Under the pieces are notes generated by a model. It was not told the DNA's origin. It did not search any database and was given only the letters and a program-made list of their open reading frames with translations. The position numbers and the translations under genes are program-made. DNA of 64,000 nt from Rhipidocladum racemiflorum. Taxonomy: Eukaryota > Streptophyta > Magnoliopsida > Poales > Poaceae. Location: positions 4,161,001 to 4,225,000 of the forward strand of contig CM070572.1 of NCBI GenBank assembly GCA_036346355.1. Direction: 5' to 3'. Shown piece after piece: positions 45,915 to 57,410 of this stretch; the first letter of the stretch is position 1, and every line of letters starts with the position of its first letter.

Positions 45915-47597
45915 AGACGGCTCTAGTTTCTGGGATAGCGGAGAGAACAACTGCTACTTTTTTTTAGAGAAATGAACGGTGAAGATCGCAGGATGGATCT
46001 GTGGGCCTCGTATGAACGCTCCCGATTTACTGAAGCGCATGGTTGTGGGCTTTCGCGATCCACGAACAGATAGTGATCCCGTAATTACAAGAGTGTTGGA
46101 CCTTAAAACGTACGGCAACGGCCCAAGTCAGTAGCATTTCTCTGTTTTTTTTGTTCCCCTCTTCTCCGTAAGTTACAAAAAAACGGTATATGGTTATAAG
46201 ATAGGTAGGGTAACCAAAGTTCAAAATTCAGGTGAAATTTTGAAAATTTTGGCCAAGATTTTTGATTTTGATCAGGACGAGATTTCAAATACCGGTGAAA
46301 TGAAAAAATTTGAAAATTTTCAAAAATATATATCATAGATGGTTTTTGATTAAAACTATTTGTGATGTGAACATGAGGTATTTTGACAAGATTTTAAGTT
46401 TATTTAGGCTGATATTTCGGTGTATCTCAGAAATCCTGGTCCAAGAAAAGCCGAATTCAAAATTTTCTTTTTGGATTTTGTCCGAATTTCGTCCAAAATT
46501 CCGAGATCTCACCGGGATTTTGGATTTCGGTCACCTCCGAGATACCATCCGAAACCGAAATTTGAAACCTTGAGAGTAACACTAAGCAATTTAATCATTA
46601 TATGGATGATTAAGCATTTCTTAATAATATATTTCTTAATATTTAAATTTGCTAAAGAATAAATTTACGTACCATGATTATGAAAACCTATCAATACCAA
46701 GAGCACGACTTGAAGTTATAAGGTAATGGATAAAGTTCCAATCCGTGTTAAATTTTGGCTTTTGGGGAAATAAAGCCTATCTCTTCTTTACCCTAAACAT
46801 TTTTGGAATTGCTAAATGTCATTCAAATATTTTTATGTTTATGAGCATCTAATTTTTTTTATCTATTATATATAACTTTATGATCCATATTTTGTTTTAT
46901 CTTTTTGACTTGTGATCCACGTTTTTGTTTGTTTCGTTCATTTTTTTTTACAAATTATCACATTATTTTTTACATAATTTAATTTGTGTAAAATTACTTT
47001 ATATAATTGATGTAAAAAGAAGTCCAGGCAAAAAAGAATAATGTTTATTTTTTTACAAATTTTCAAATTATTTTTACATAATTTAATTTGTGTAATACTA
47101 GTATATAATTGATGTAAAAAAAGGCATGTAGAAAAGAATAATATTCCTCATCGAATACCTAACAAATTGAGTACTCCTTGATAAAATGGCACTTAAATGG
47201 GAGGAGAGGAGACAAATTGATTTCATCCATTTGATATATTTACAAATTGTCACATCATCTTTACATAATTTAATTTGTATAAAACTAGTATATAATTGGT
47301 GTAAATGCCATGCAGAAAAGAATAATATTCCGTATCTAATACCTAAAAATGAGTACTCCTTGATAAAATAGTACTCAAATGAGAGAAGATGCGGTAAATT
47401 GATTTCAACCATTGGATATAAATCTGGAGGCTCAAAATTTAAGTGCTATTTAATAAGAAAATACTCACATTCTTCTTAACACACCGAACATTTTTTGCAC
47501 GATGTATTTTACAAAGAGAACATCAAAAGCAAGCATCGACTGGAAATTAGAAAATAGCCATGCACGCTGTACGTGGCTCTTGTTCAAGAGGAAAGCT
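45915..47597. other. Intergenic upstream of the lipase
   Basis: The segment beside 45915-46000 is presumably the lipase promoter and leader. 46220-46570 has many aaattttgaaaattt and tttcggt/accgg motifs, a repetitive AT-rich block without a known end. 46680-46930 holds nothing recognised. 46930-47420 is the repeat described separately. Confidence 0.55.
46930..47420. repeat. AT-rich diverged direct repeats (three units)
   Basis: A segment of the type ttacataatttaatttgt.taaa...tatataattg.tgtaaa occurs at about 46968, 47072 and 47261. The second and third are followed by the same flanking run (gaaaagaataatattcc...gagtactccttgataaaat), so the longer unit is about 189 bases. No transposon ends were recognised. 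Confidence 0.75.
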
Positions 47598-48892
47598 CGA
47601 AAGATGAGCAAACCATCTAGAGGGGGGTGAATGGGTGTTTTAAAATTAAATTGAATTAATAGCAGCGAAAAACAGATCGGAATGTCCGAAGTGTGTATCG
47701 GAATTTTCGATTCTAAGTCGGAACTTCCGATGGTTCAATTGGAGTATTCGATCAGTTCAAAGAGTAGGGAGAATCTAAGCATATTGAATCAAGATGCAAT
47801 TTGGTTCCTACTCAACACTAGCACACGTAGATATCAGCAATTTAAGTGAAGCTAGCAAATTAGGTAAAGTAAATTGCACAATGAAAAGAGATAACCAAAA
47901 GGGGAAAACGCGGTGAATTTGTTCCCGAAGTTTGGATCCTTGAGGGGATCCTACGTCTCCATTGAGGAAGCTTGGTCGCACTTGAGACAGGTCTTTTCCA
48001 ACCCTATTCCTCGCCAATCTCGGTCACATTTGGGATTTGGCTTCACTCTTGATTTCTTCCCTTTCGGAGGCAAAATCGACCTTCACAAACTTCTCACGGC
48101 TAACCACACTCGTTGGTTGCTCATGAGTGACTCCTAGCCGTCTAGGAATCCTCAAATTCCAATAGTAACAAACTTCTTGAAAAGTTTCTAAGACTTGATC
48201 GGAATGTCCGACCCAACGATTGAAACATCCGATCTGTCCAGAGAGAACCTAATTGAGAACCTCTCATCGAAACATCCGATCAAGGGATCGGAACATCCGA
48301 TGTATCCAGAGAGTACCCTTTTTGTTCTAAGCCTAATCGGACTATTCGATTATAAAGATTGAAACTTCCGATTTGTCCAGAGAAGCACTTTTTCAATATT
48401 TTACCCTAATCAGAATATCCAATCCGTGAGATCAAAATATCCGATCTGTCTAGAGAAGGACTAAGCCAGATCGGACTGTCTGATCCAATTGATCGGAGCG
48501 GTCCGAACTAGCAACGATCGGAATGTCCGATATCATGATCGGAACATCCGATCTAGACTTTGAAAAAACAAAACCAATTACGATTAATGTGCTGTGACTC
48601 ATGTCTCTCAACTTTTCTAGCTAGTATTCATCTGAGCATAGAGACATATCATTGATCAACTATGTTGCATCCATCTTAATAGTACGGCATACCTATTGAC
48701 TCAATAAATAAATGTAAAACAATATCAAAATGATGTCATTTTTCTTTCTTCTCATTTTGTAGGGTCGCCAACGTCCGTAGATGATCTTATTTTAGGACTT
48801 TCACCTGTTCATATACTCATTGAACCCATTAGTCCCTTAATCGTTTGTCATTAATCATCCAAAACACACTTAGGGGCCTAGATGCACTTTCA
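47598..48892 (-). repeat. SIRE/Maximus-like copia solo LTR (1295 bp)
   Basis: On the minus strand it opens TGAAAGTGCATCTAGGCCCC, the familiar start of Maximus/SIRE-type grass LTRs, and has the CACCCCCCTCTAG block near its end. A 5-bp target-site duplication, aagct, flanks it (47593-47597 and 48893-48897). The far terminus reads CTTTCG instead of the expected CTTTCA, one substitution from a perfect inverted TGAAAG/CTTTCA. No internal domain remains. It contains about fourteen copies of an atcggaa..ttccgat motif. Confidence 0.85.
47670..48555. repeat. Dispersed palindromic cggaatgtccg-type motifs
   Basis: Variants of gatcggaatgtccgat occur about fourteen times, singly or in pairs, for example near 47675, 48199, 48285, 48520 and 48538. 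Each is close to its own reverse complement (gatcgga..tccgatc), so the region can form many short hairpins. Confidence 0.8.
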
Positions 48893-48979
48893 AAGCTTCG
48901 GATTTTCAGTTCACATATCAAAATATACGGCCAGATAGGCCAAGAAAACGGGGGATTTATTGGGTTATTGGATGGAGAA

Positions 48980-49236
48980 TGTTAAACTAGTTATCGCACC
49001 GGCGGGAATGCCAATTAGGCAAAGATACTAAGACGTTTCTTTGTTGGGAAACCATCTAGCCCACGAAGGTCCAGTATGGTCCCTTGCCGAAAACTTAGAA
49101 TAGGCTATAAATAGGAGGTAGGGGGTCCCCCTATTGTACATGCAACCAGAAATAAAAAATCAATTCCCTCATACTGTCTCTTTCTCTCTCTGTTCTCCAT
49201 TTTAGATCTGTTTGAGAACCTTGAACTATTTGATAG
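48980..49236 (+). repeat. Copia B 5' LTR, first part
   Basis: It starts tgttaaact, has a TATA box tataaata at 49106-49113, and aligns with the copia A LTR. It ends in gatag, the duplicated target of element C; the last 15 bases of the LTR are at 59021-59035 (ending ccctaaca). Confidence 0.85.
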
Positions 49237-50832
49237 TGAAGGATCATTGTTTTTGATTCATGTTTCTTTTTGATGATGAGTATTTGAAAAGAATTGAATA
49301 TTGTGAAATCATGTGCTGAAAAATTGGCTTAGAATTGAATTTACAAATATGTTTGTTCATGTGTTTTGTCAATTTGACAAGAAGCGATAAGTTTAAGCTT
49401 TGCTTGGCGGACCAAGATCTCAAGAAGCAAGAAGTTTCCCATCTCTGACGGACAAACTTTGTTGGTGCATCGTGAACGTGTTTTTGAGCTCATGAGTCGA
49501 ACTCAATCTTCCAAGAAACCAAGAAGTTTTGCATGTCACGGACAAACTTCTTTGGTCGATCGTGAATGGCTTTGAGGTTTGATTTCGCATGTCACGACGG
49601 ACCGATTTTGTTTGTCCGTCGTGAACGATGTTTCGCGAGAATGATTTCTTCTTGGAACCGAAACTTTCACTTGTACAACGGACCGATTTTGTCTGTCCAG
49701 GTGTGAATGGTTTTTTGAGTGATTTTTCATGTGTACAGCCGGACCATATTTCCTTGTCCGTCGTGAATGCGTTTTCTTTGAATTAGGGTTTTGAGCGAAT
49801 TGAAATAATTTGAATTTGAGATTATGAAATTTGTGATGATTTCATGATGCTTCTTTTGAAGTGGACTTTATGCAATGCTCATGTGAGTAGTTGCATGGAT
49901 TGACATTGAGTCAAGTCGCGGACTTGGGCTCGGAATTTGTTTTTGTGTTTTTGTTTATGTGCAGGTGTTGCTCGAGGTTAAACGTGGTCGATGACGGGAC
50001 CGAGACTAGGTTCGAGGAGGAACCGAGGTCATGAGGGTCGAGAGTGTCATGCGGGACGTTTGGACTAGAGAACGATCTTGGCGTGAAGTCGATCGTTACA
50101 GCGTGATGGTGGTGGCCATTCACGTGTATCTGAAGTTTTATACATGCATACAAATACATCGTGAAGTATGTATATGCATGCATGTGTGCGTGGTGAACGT
50201 ATGTATATGTGCATGTGTTGCGTGACGTGAGTGTGCATGTGTGGAGTAACGATATCACGAGAAGGATGTCCGAGAGGAGACTGTTTTGGCGGCGATTCTT
50301 TGTCCGAGTCCGCTACCGTGCGTGTTGGCCGGAGTTGAGATGGAGAGCTGCTTGGTTGATACGTATACAAGAAGGATTAATTTGGGTATGGAGTCCTTTA
50401 AATAAGAGGGTTCTAGGGGGTTAGAACTCATCCATCCAACGAAAGAGAACTAGAACAAAAGGTGCCTACAACAAAGAGCTTTTGTGCTCACTTTAGTTTG
50501 TGTAGGGTTTTCTAATCTTGTGAGATTAGAGATTTCGTTTAAAATTTTCTAATCATTGAAGATTAGAAGATTTTTTAATTGTCATTCTGTTGAAGATGGC
50601 TTTGGAATAAAAGGATAAGTTTATGCAATATTCTCTTATTTTTTGCTTTGATCTTGATTAGAAGGTTTGTTCGATTTTTGATAGAACTAATTTTTGTTCG
50701 ACTTGTCTCGCTAATTAATCCAGGGTTTTTGATCTCCACGATTTTAGATTTTCTCCCTCTATTTAGGGGTCAATAGTTGAATTTTATTCGGCATCTATTC
50801 ACCCCCCCTCTAGTTGCCTACTCGGTCCTACA
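49237..50832 (+). repeat. Element C 5' LTR (1596 bp)
   Basis: Its start follows gatag and its end (cctaca) precedes the primer-binding site. A TATA-like tttaaata lies near 50397-50404. It matches the 3' LTR nearly base for base, except for clusters of small indels at 49390-49800 and 49990-50400. Confidence 0.95.
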
Positions 50833-50833
50833 A

Positions 50834-50850
50834 GTGGTATCAGAGCCAGG
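50834..50850 (+). promoter_or_regulatory. Element C primer-binding site (initiator Met tRNA)
   Basis: tggtatcagagcc lies two bases after the LTR, the standard copia primer-binding sequence complementary to the 3' end of initiator methionine tRNA. Confidence 0.92.
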
Positions 50851-50893
50851 TTCTACTAATCCATCTTAACAGGTGATTAGTAAACGATAAGTT

Positions 50894-53171
50894 ATGGCAA
50901 CGGAGAAATACTCGAACAAGCCGCCAATCTTCGATGGCACAGACTTCCCCCACTGGCGGATCCGAATGACTGCATATCTTCAAGCTCAAGGTAACGCGAT
51001 TTGGCGCAAGGTAAAGATTTCATACAAGCTTCCTTCTAATGATGATATTGATAAAATCGAGTTTGAAAAGGATGTTGAAAGTAATAATAGAGCTAGAAAC
51101 ATATTGCTTCAAGGACTTGCTAGAAAAGAATTCGATAGAGTCTGTCATTTACTCACTGCTCATGAAATTTGGAAATCTCTTCAAGATTATCATGAAGGCA
51201 ATCTCTGTCCAAAGAGGCTAGGCAAGATCAATTTAAAAGGAATACACTAGATTTGAAATGAACTCACGGAGAATCATTAGATGATTGTTTTGCTCGTTTT
51301 ATTAGACTCTTAAAGAATCTTAGTGATGTTGATGTACAATACAACGACTCACGAAAATGCTAGACATTTCTTATCATCTCTTGATCTTAAAATCGGCAAA
51401 TGAAAGTAATCGCATTTAGGGAGGCTCACAAGATGAGTGAAATGACATTGGATAAATTATATTCTAGTCTCAAAACTTTTGAGATAGATATTGTTTCCGA
51501 ACATCCAGGTGATAACTCTTTGGCTCTTAATGCAAATTCTTCTTCATGTGATAATGCTACTAGTGCTTCATCATCATATTCCATTCTTGCCTTGAGTGCT
51601 CTTAGTGATGAACAACTAGATCAAATACCGGAAGATACACTTGCTCTTCTTTCCAAGCGTGTCAATGCAGCTTACATGAGATCAAGGGAGAGAAGAGGAG
51701 CCTCCATCCTTTGCTACAAGCTGCGGCAAGGCAGGACACGTCCGTGCTAATCGCTTCAAGAACAAAGTTAGAGACGAGAAGGATCAAAGCAACTCCTCCA
51801 AAACCTTAGGCCAAAAGAGAGCAAGGACAAAAATAAGCAACAGGCGAAGAAAATGCTCAACAAAGTCTTCATCGCAATTGGTCGCTTAGACTTAGCGACA
51901 TTGATGATTCAACTGACGATGAGAAGGAAGCAAAGCAAAGCGAAGCTGAGCGAAAAAGATTTCACCGGATCGTGCTTCATGGCAAAGGAACACTAGTGAT
52001 TCTAGTGACAACGACACTTCCAATGATCGTGATGAGGTAATGCCTTCATATAATGAGCTTTGTGAAGTTTTAGTCATATTGAGAAAATCTTTAAGAAAAT
52101 CTTCAATCAAAAATAAAAATTTAGAGAATGATTTGTCCATGCTGAAAACTGAAAATGAAAAACTTAGAAATTCTATTTCTAACAATGATGCATGTGATAA
52201 TTGTGAGGGGTTCTCATTAGAATTGCAATCACTTAGAGCTGCTCATTCTTGCAAAGTAAAAGAGCTAAATTTGCTAAAAAGTGAAGTTGATAAGTTCAAG
52301 CAAACTTTAGCTTTTGGTTCAATAATGCATTTTTATGTGTTGCAAGAATTGTTTGTCACTAGAGAGAATTTAAGGAAAATACGAGCAACTTGTCTTGCTG
52401 GACACATCATCTTTACTCACTCTACTGTCACCTCAAAAGTAAAGGCTAAAAAATGTCAAGTTGATCCATGTCAAAATTGCCCTGTTGTACTTAGAGAAAA
52501 TGAATATTTAAAATCAACTTTGGAAAAATTTGCTGGAGGAAAGAAAAACTTGAATCTGATTCTTGATAAATCAAAAATAAGTGTTAAAAGCAATTAGGAT
52601 AGGCTTTGATCACTTTGAACACTTGAAAAACAACCCTCCTGTAATTGTGAAAACAATTGGTACTGGTAAAATTGAAATCCTCCCTCCTAAACCAAGTGAA
52701 ACAAAATTCAAATCTGCTGGATCTATTGATTTTTCTGGAAAAACTCAACCCACTCAAAGTAAAGGAGCAAGTACTTCAAAACTCAGGTACAAATGCACTT
52801 TTTGTCACAAAGATGGTCATCTAGAAAACTTCTGCTACAGGAAAGCTAAAATCGAGAAGGGAAAGAGAATTAAAAATTCTAAAATGACTGGAGAAATTAA
52901 AAATTTTGAAAAGCCCAAGTCATACCGTCATAAACCATCTAATAGGGCCTTTACAATCTATGACAATAGAAGAGCAGGTTTAGGTTACAAAAAGAAAACA
53001 CCTTCCACTTCTTTATATGTGCATAGACATGGTCATGAAAGCAATATTGTGACAGGCTCTGTGAAAGCAAACAAAAATTCATTACTCTCACAAGTTTTTA
53101 TGCGATCACACCTTTCGTCGAGTGATTCGATCTTTGGATACCTAAAGCATGCTTTTCTAACCTTGACTTGA
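50894..53171 (+). pseudogene. Element C gag (several frames)
   Basis: The ATG at 50894 gives MATEKYSNKPPIFDGTDFPH and WRIRMTAYLQ, a SIRE-type gag start. After a break near 51240, frame 51400-51750 continues (LDKLYSSLKTFEID). 52040-52597 is a long helical, probably coiled-coil segment (LRKSLRKSSIKNKNLEND). 52581-53171 carries the CCHC zinc knuckle CTFCHKDGHLENFC at about 52797-52840. At least three frame changes are present. Gag would build the particle and bind RNA. Confidence 0.88.
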
Positions 53172-53214
53172 ATCCTCGGCATCTTCTGTTCATAACATGT
53201 AGGTGGTATGAGAA

Positions 53215-53460
53215 GGGAAGGAGAACATCTGGGTTATTGATTCAGATGCTTTGCCAACACATGACGGGCAACTCAAGTTGGTTCTCCTCCTAACAAAAGC
53301 ATCTGGGAGCGAGGCGATCACTTTTGGAGATGCTACTCTTTGGGCCGTCCTTTGCAAAGGTACAGTGAAGGTAAATGAACACTTTACTTTGAAAAATGTC
53401 TCTCTGGTGTCTAAACTGAAATTCAACCTTACATCGATTATCACAATTGTTGGATGAAAA
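53215..53460 (+). pseudogene. Element C protease region
   Basis: WVIDSDALPTHDG at about 53233-53270 replaces the usual WxxDSGAxxHM active-site pattern: the DSG glycine is aspartate and the histidine-methionine is shifted. ITFGDATLW and VSLVSKLKFNLTSI follow, the expected flanking motifs. An active protease is unlikely. Confidence 0.75.
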
Positions 53461-53599
53461 CTTTGAAGTGAGCTTTAAACCTAATGCATGTAGAGTACTC
53501 GATGCTTCCGAAACTTGATTCTTGAGATATCTAGACTTGGAAAAATTTTCATAGCAAATTTTAGCAATGCTTCAAGTTCACATTGTTTTGTTGCTTCAG

Positions 53600-54610
53600 A
53601 ATCTAGAAATCTCAATTTTTGGCATCGTCGGTTAGGCCACATGGGATTTGATCATTATCTAGATTGAGTGGTCTAGACTTAATTCGTGGCTTGCCGAAAT
53701 TAAAATCTTGCAAAAATATTGTTTGTGCTTCTGTCGACATGGTAAGATGGTTGGAGCCCCTCATGCTCCTATCTCCACTATAATGACCACTTGGCCTGGT
53801 CAACTTCTTCACATGGATACTGATGGGACCATCTCGAGTACAATCAATTTGGAGGTAAGTGGTACTTTCTAGTGATAGTTGATGATTATTCAAGATACTC
53901 TTGGGTGCATTTTCTATCTTCAAAAGATGAGATTTTTGGACTTTTTCATGTCTTCATTAAGAGATTAATAAATGAATTGCCTAACACATTGAAAGCCATA
54001 AGAACTGATAATGGTACGGAATTCAAAAATGCTTTGTTCAAATCTTTTGTGAAACTAATGGGATTGAACATCAATTTTCTTCGCCATATTCTCCCTCACG
54101 AGAATGGTGTTGTAGAAAGGAAAAATAGAACTTTGATTCAAATGGCTAGAACTATGCTAGATGAATACAACACTTCAAGAAAATTTTGGTGAGGCAATTT
54201 CTTACGCTTGCTATATATCAAATAGGGTCTATCTCAGGCGTTACTTGGTAAAACATCTTATGAATCGAGATTTGATCGTAAACCATCTGTTTCTCACTTA
54301 CGAGTGTTTGGTTGCAAATGCTTTATTCTTAAACATGGAAATCTTGATAAATTCGAAGCTCGTAGTACGAGATGGTATTTTTCTTGGCTATTCGTTGCAC
54401 TCTCGTGGATATCGTGTACTTGATTTATCGACTAACAAATTGTTGGAGACATGCGATGTTACTTTTGATGAGGCTAGCCACAGAGCTAGACCCGAGCATT
54501 TCAGGTTCACGAGAAGATTTAGAGTCAATCTTTTGGATAAAAGATTCGAAGAAAATGATGAAGATAATGATGATGATGAGCTCATATCTACGAGCGGGAA
54601 GATGTCCTGA
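53600..54610 (+). pseudogene. Element C pre-integrase and integrase
   Basis: 53612-53760 holds the pre-integrase block (LNFWHRRLGHM-like, frame-broken). 53872-54192 carries the integrase core with all three acidic residues: D in IVDDYSRYSWV, D in IRTDNGTEF, E in NGVVERKNRTL. 54161-54610 continues in another frame with the C-terminal region (GIFLGYSLHSRGYRV). Confidence 0.88.
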
Positions 54611-54734
54611 ACAAATTGATGTGACTACTACTTGATTCTTCTACACCTCCCACGACAGTGAAATAAGCTGGACCTCCCTTACTTGTTTTAAAGAACCATC
54701 CTCTGAACAAATTATTGGAAGTCTTCATGAAAGG

Positions 54735-55676
54735 GTGACACGTTCTAATTCATCTCAAACTCTTTTATGCATGCATTCTGCTTTTGTTGCAAATTTTGAA
54801 CCTAAGAACATTACTCATGCTTTAAGCGATAGTTCTTGGGTAGATGCGATGCATGAAGAGTTAGAAAACTTTGAACGGAATAAAGTTTGGACTTTAGTGG
54901 AACCTCCTAAAAATCAAAATATTATTGGAACAAAATGGGTTTTTAAGAACAAGTTAAATGAGGATGGAATAATTGTTAGAAACAAAGCTAGACTTGTTGC
55001 TCAAGGATATTCTCAACTTGAAGGAATTGATTTTGATGAAACATTTGCTCCTGTTGCTCGTTTAGAAGCTATTCGCATTCTCTTGGCTTTTGCAAGCATC
55101 AAAAGGTTTTAAGTTATTTCAAATGGATGTGAAAAGTGCTTTTCTAAACGGGTTTATAGAAGAAGAAGTTTTTGTGAAACAACCTCCTGGCTTTGAAAAT
55201 GAAAAATTTCCCAATCATGTATATCGTTTGACAAAAGCTCTTTATGGATTAAAACAAGCACCTCGTGCTTGGTATGATAGATTAAAAGGCTTCTTGCTTC
55301 AACATAATTTTAAGATGGGAAAAGTTGATAAAACTCTGTTTACTCAAAATTCAAATGATCAATTCCTTATGGTGCAAATTTATGTGGATGATATTATCTT
55401 TGGAGGATCCTCCCACTCTCTTGTATTGCAATTTTCGAAATGATGTCCAGGGAATTCGAGATGAGTATGATGGGAGAGTTGACATACTTCCTTGGATTTC
55501 AAATCAAGCAAGCGAAAGAAGGGATCTTCTTGCACCAATCCAAGTATACAAAAGAGCTACTAAAGAAATTTGACATGGGAGAAGGAAAGTCAAGATCTAC
55601 TCCAATGAGCACAACAACAATTTTGGATCTTGACGAAAATGGTGTCGAGATGGACCAAAAGAATACTGAAGCATGA
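54735..55676 (+). pseudogene. Element C reverse transcriptase
   Basis: Frame 54735-55112 has GTKWVFKNKLNEDG, NKARLVAQGYSQ and DFDETFAPVARLEAIR. Frame 55090-55443 has FQMDVKSAFLNGFIEEEV, KALYGLKQAPRAWYDRL and catalytic YVDDIIFGG near 55380-55405. Frame 55440-55676 has GELTYFLGFQIKQ and KSRSTPMSTT. Two single-base frame changes, near 55110 and 55440, break it. Confidence 0.9.
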
Positions 55677-56324
55677 TTGGATCATACGTACTTGATCGCT
55701 TCGAGACGACATACATTTTGCGGTATGTCTGTGCGCTCGATTTCAAGCCTCTCCTCGAGAATCACATCGACAAGCAATTAAAAGAATTTTCCGTATCTTC
55801 GCTCCACTTCGAATTTGGCATTTGGTATTCTTGTTCTTCTTCGCTTACACTCCTAGGATATTCGATGCTGATTTTGCGGGGTGTAGATTAGATAGAAAGA
55901 GTACTTCCGGCACTGTCATTTTCTTGGCACTTCACTTGTTTCATGGTCTTCTAAGAAAGCAGTCCTCGATTGCTCAATCTCTTCTTTGAAGTGAATACGT
56001 TGCAGCCGCAAGTTGTTGTTCACAAATTCTTTGGATCACTTCAACTCTTAAAGATTACGGCATTAACTTTAATAGTGTTCCACTTCTTTGTGATAATACT
56101 AGTGCAATTCACATCGCTAAAAATCCTGTTCAACATTCAAGGACTAAACACATTGATGTTCGATATCATTTTCTTAGAGATCATGTTGAAAAAGGAGCTA
56201 TTGAGCTGAAATTTGTTGATTCGGATGCTCAAATTGCTGATATTTTCACTAAGCCACTTGATTCTTCTCGCTTTGCTTTCTTACGTGGTGAACTTGGGAT
56301 CATTCATCCCCATGGGTTGATTTG
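55677..56324 (+). pseudogene. Element C RNase H
   Basis: The 56085-56320 frame carries CDNTSAIHIAKNPVQHSRTK, HIDVRYHFLRDHV and IADIFTKPLDSSRF, ending HPHGLI with a stop just before a gaggggga tract. The N-terminal half (55677-56080) is spread over several frames. It removes the RNA template in intact elements. Confidence 0.87.
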
Positions 56325-57410
56325 AGGGGGAGTCTTGACTTTAACTCTTTCATCTGTGTTACTTGGCTTTAGTTATTACAAGGAGCTATTTTGCCGTTAC
56401 ACTTAAAGGAAACTCCCCTGTTTTCATTGCATCTTGTAGTACAAAGCTTTGTTGACTATTCTTGTGTATATAGTCAAATTATTGCTACATTGATTCACTT
56501 CTTATTAAAAGACTAAAAGACTAAAAGAACTCAATTTGAGATGCTTTTCGAGAATATTTTGGCTCTTGTACATTATAGTATGGCATTTGTGAAATAAGCT
56601 TAAAAGTTTCTTGTCATCTGTTGAAAGGCTAGAGCTGATTAGAAACTATGTGTGAGCTTTTTGTTGGACTTCAAATGATCATTATGAGTCTCAAGCAAAA
56701 TCAGTGTTTTAAATGATAAAAGCAAGTTGAAAAGATGCAAGCAAAAGCTACTTGGCTAAACACAAGTTTAGTACAATGTGCAGCTTCCTTGCCAGGGATT
56801 TAAATTCAAAAGATGCAAGCAAAGGCTACTTGTCTAAACAAAAGTTCAGAACAATGTGAAGCCACTTGCCAATATAAACTAAGAAAGATACAAGAAAGAA
56901 CTACCTACTCATACACAAGTATGGGCTAGTGTGCAGTTACTTGTCATCCCTGTTGATCACAAAGCAAAATTGTCAAACTTGCTAAAAGAGAAAAAGGAAA
57001 TTTTTGAAAAAGGCTTGAGACAAACATTAGTGAATTTGAAAGTCTCTCTTTGCTCATGATAGATTTCTTTTTAGCTTTGGCAAAATCAGTTTATGACATT
57101 TTACTTGTTTGCTCTAATTTGCATATGCAACAACTACTCTATGTGTTAGAGCCTTCATATTCTCACGATTTGCCTTCTCATTGGATAAATTGACCAAATG
57201 CTTTATTTTGATTATATACCTTGAATATACTTCAAAGCTTGAGATACTGCATTCATTAAGGGGGAGTTTTGAGATTTTGATGACTATTTTGTCAAAAAGG
57301 GGGAGAGCAAGTCAAGAAGAAGAAAAATAAAAAGAAAGGAGAAATTCAATTCAAACTGTTTGAGAATTGAGAATTTTATGTTTTGTCAAATTACTCATCA
57401 AGGGGGAGAT
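56324..57410 (+). promoter_or_regulatory. Element C 3' region with multiple polypurine tracts
   Basis: aagggggag-type tracts occur at about 56324-56332, 57258-57266, 57295-57305 and 57400-57408; the last directly abuts the 3' LTR and is the presumed plus-strand primer. Repeated tracts are a known Sirevirus hallmark. A three-unit repeat of about 75-78 bases sits at 56734-56950. No envelope-like frame was found. Confidence 0.82.
56734..56950. repeat. 75-78-bp direct repeats (three units)
   Basis: Units begin gatgcaagcaaaagctactt at 56734, gatgcaagcaaaggctactt at 56812 and a more diverged gatacaagaaagaactacct at 56887. Each continues with acacaagt/acaaaagt and a gtgcag/gtgaag...cttgcca segment. 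Confidence 0.85.

Noticed and set aside
50031..50424. Open frames inside the element C LTRs (also 58343-58579)
   Set aside because: They lie within LTRs and come from tgtatatgcatg-type repetitive sequence; not coding.
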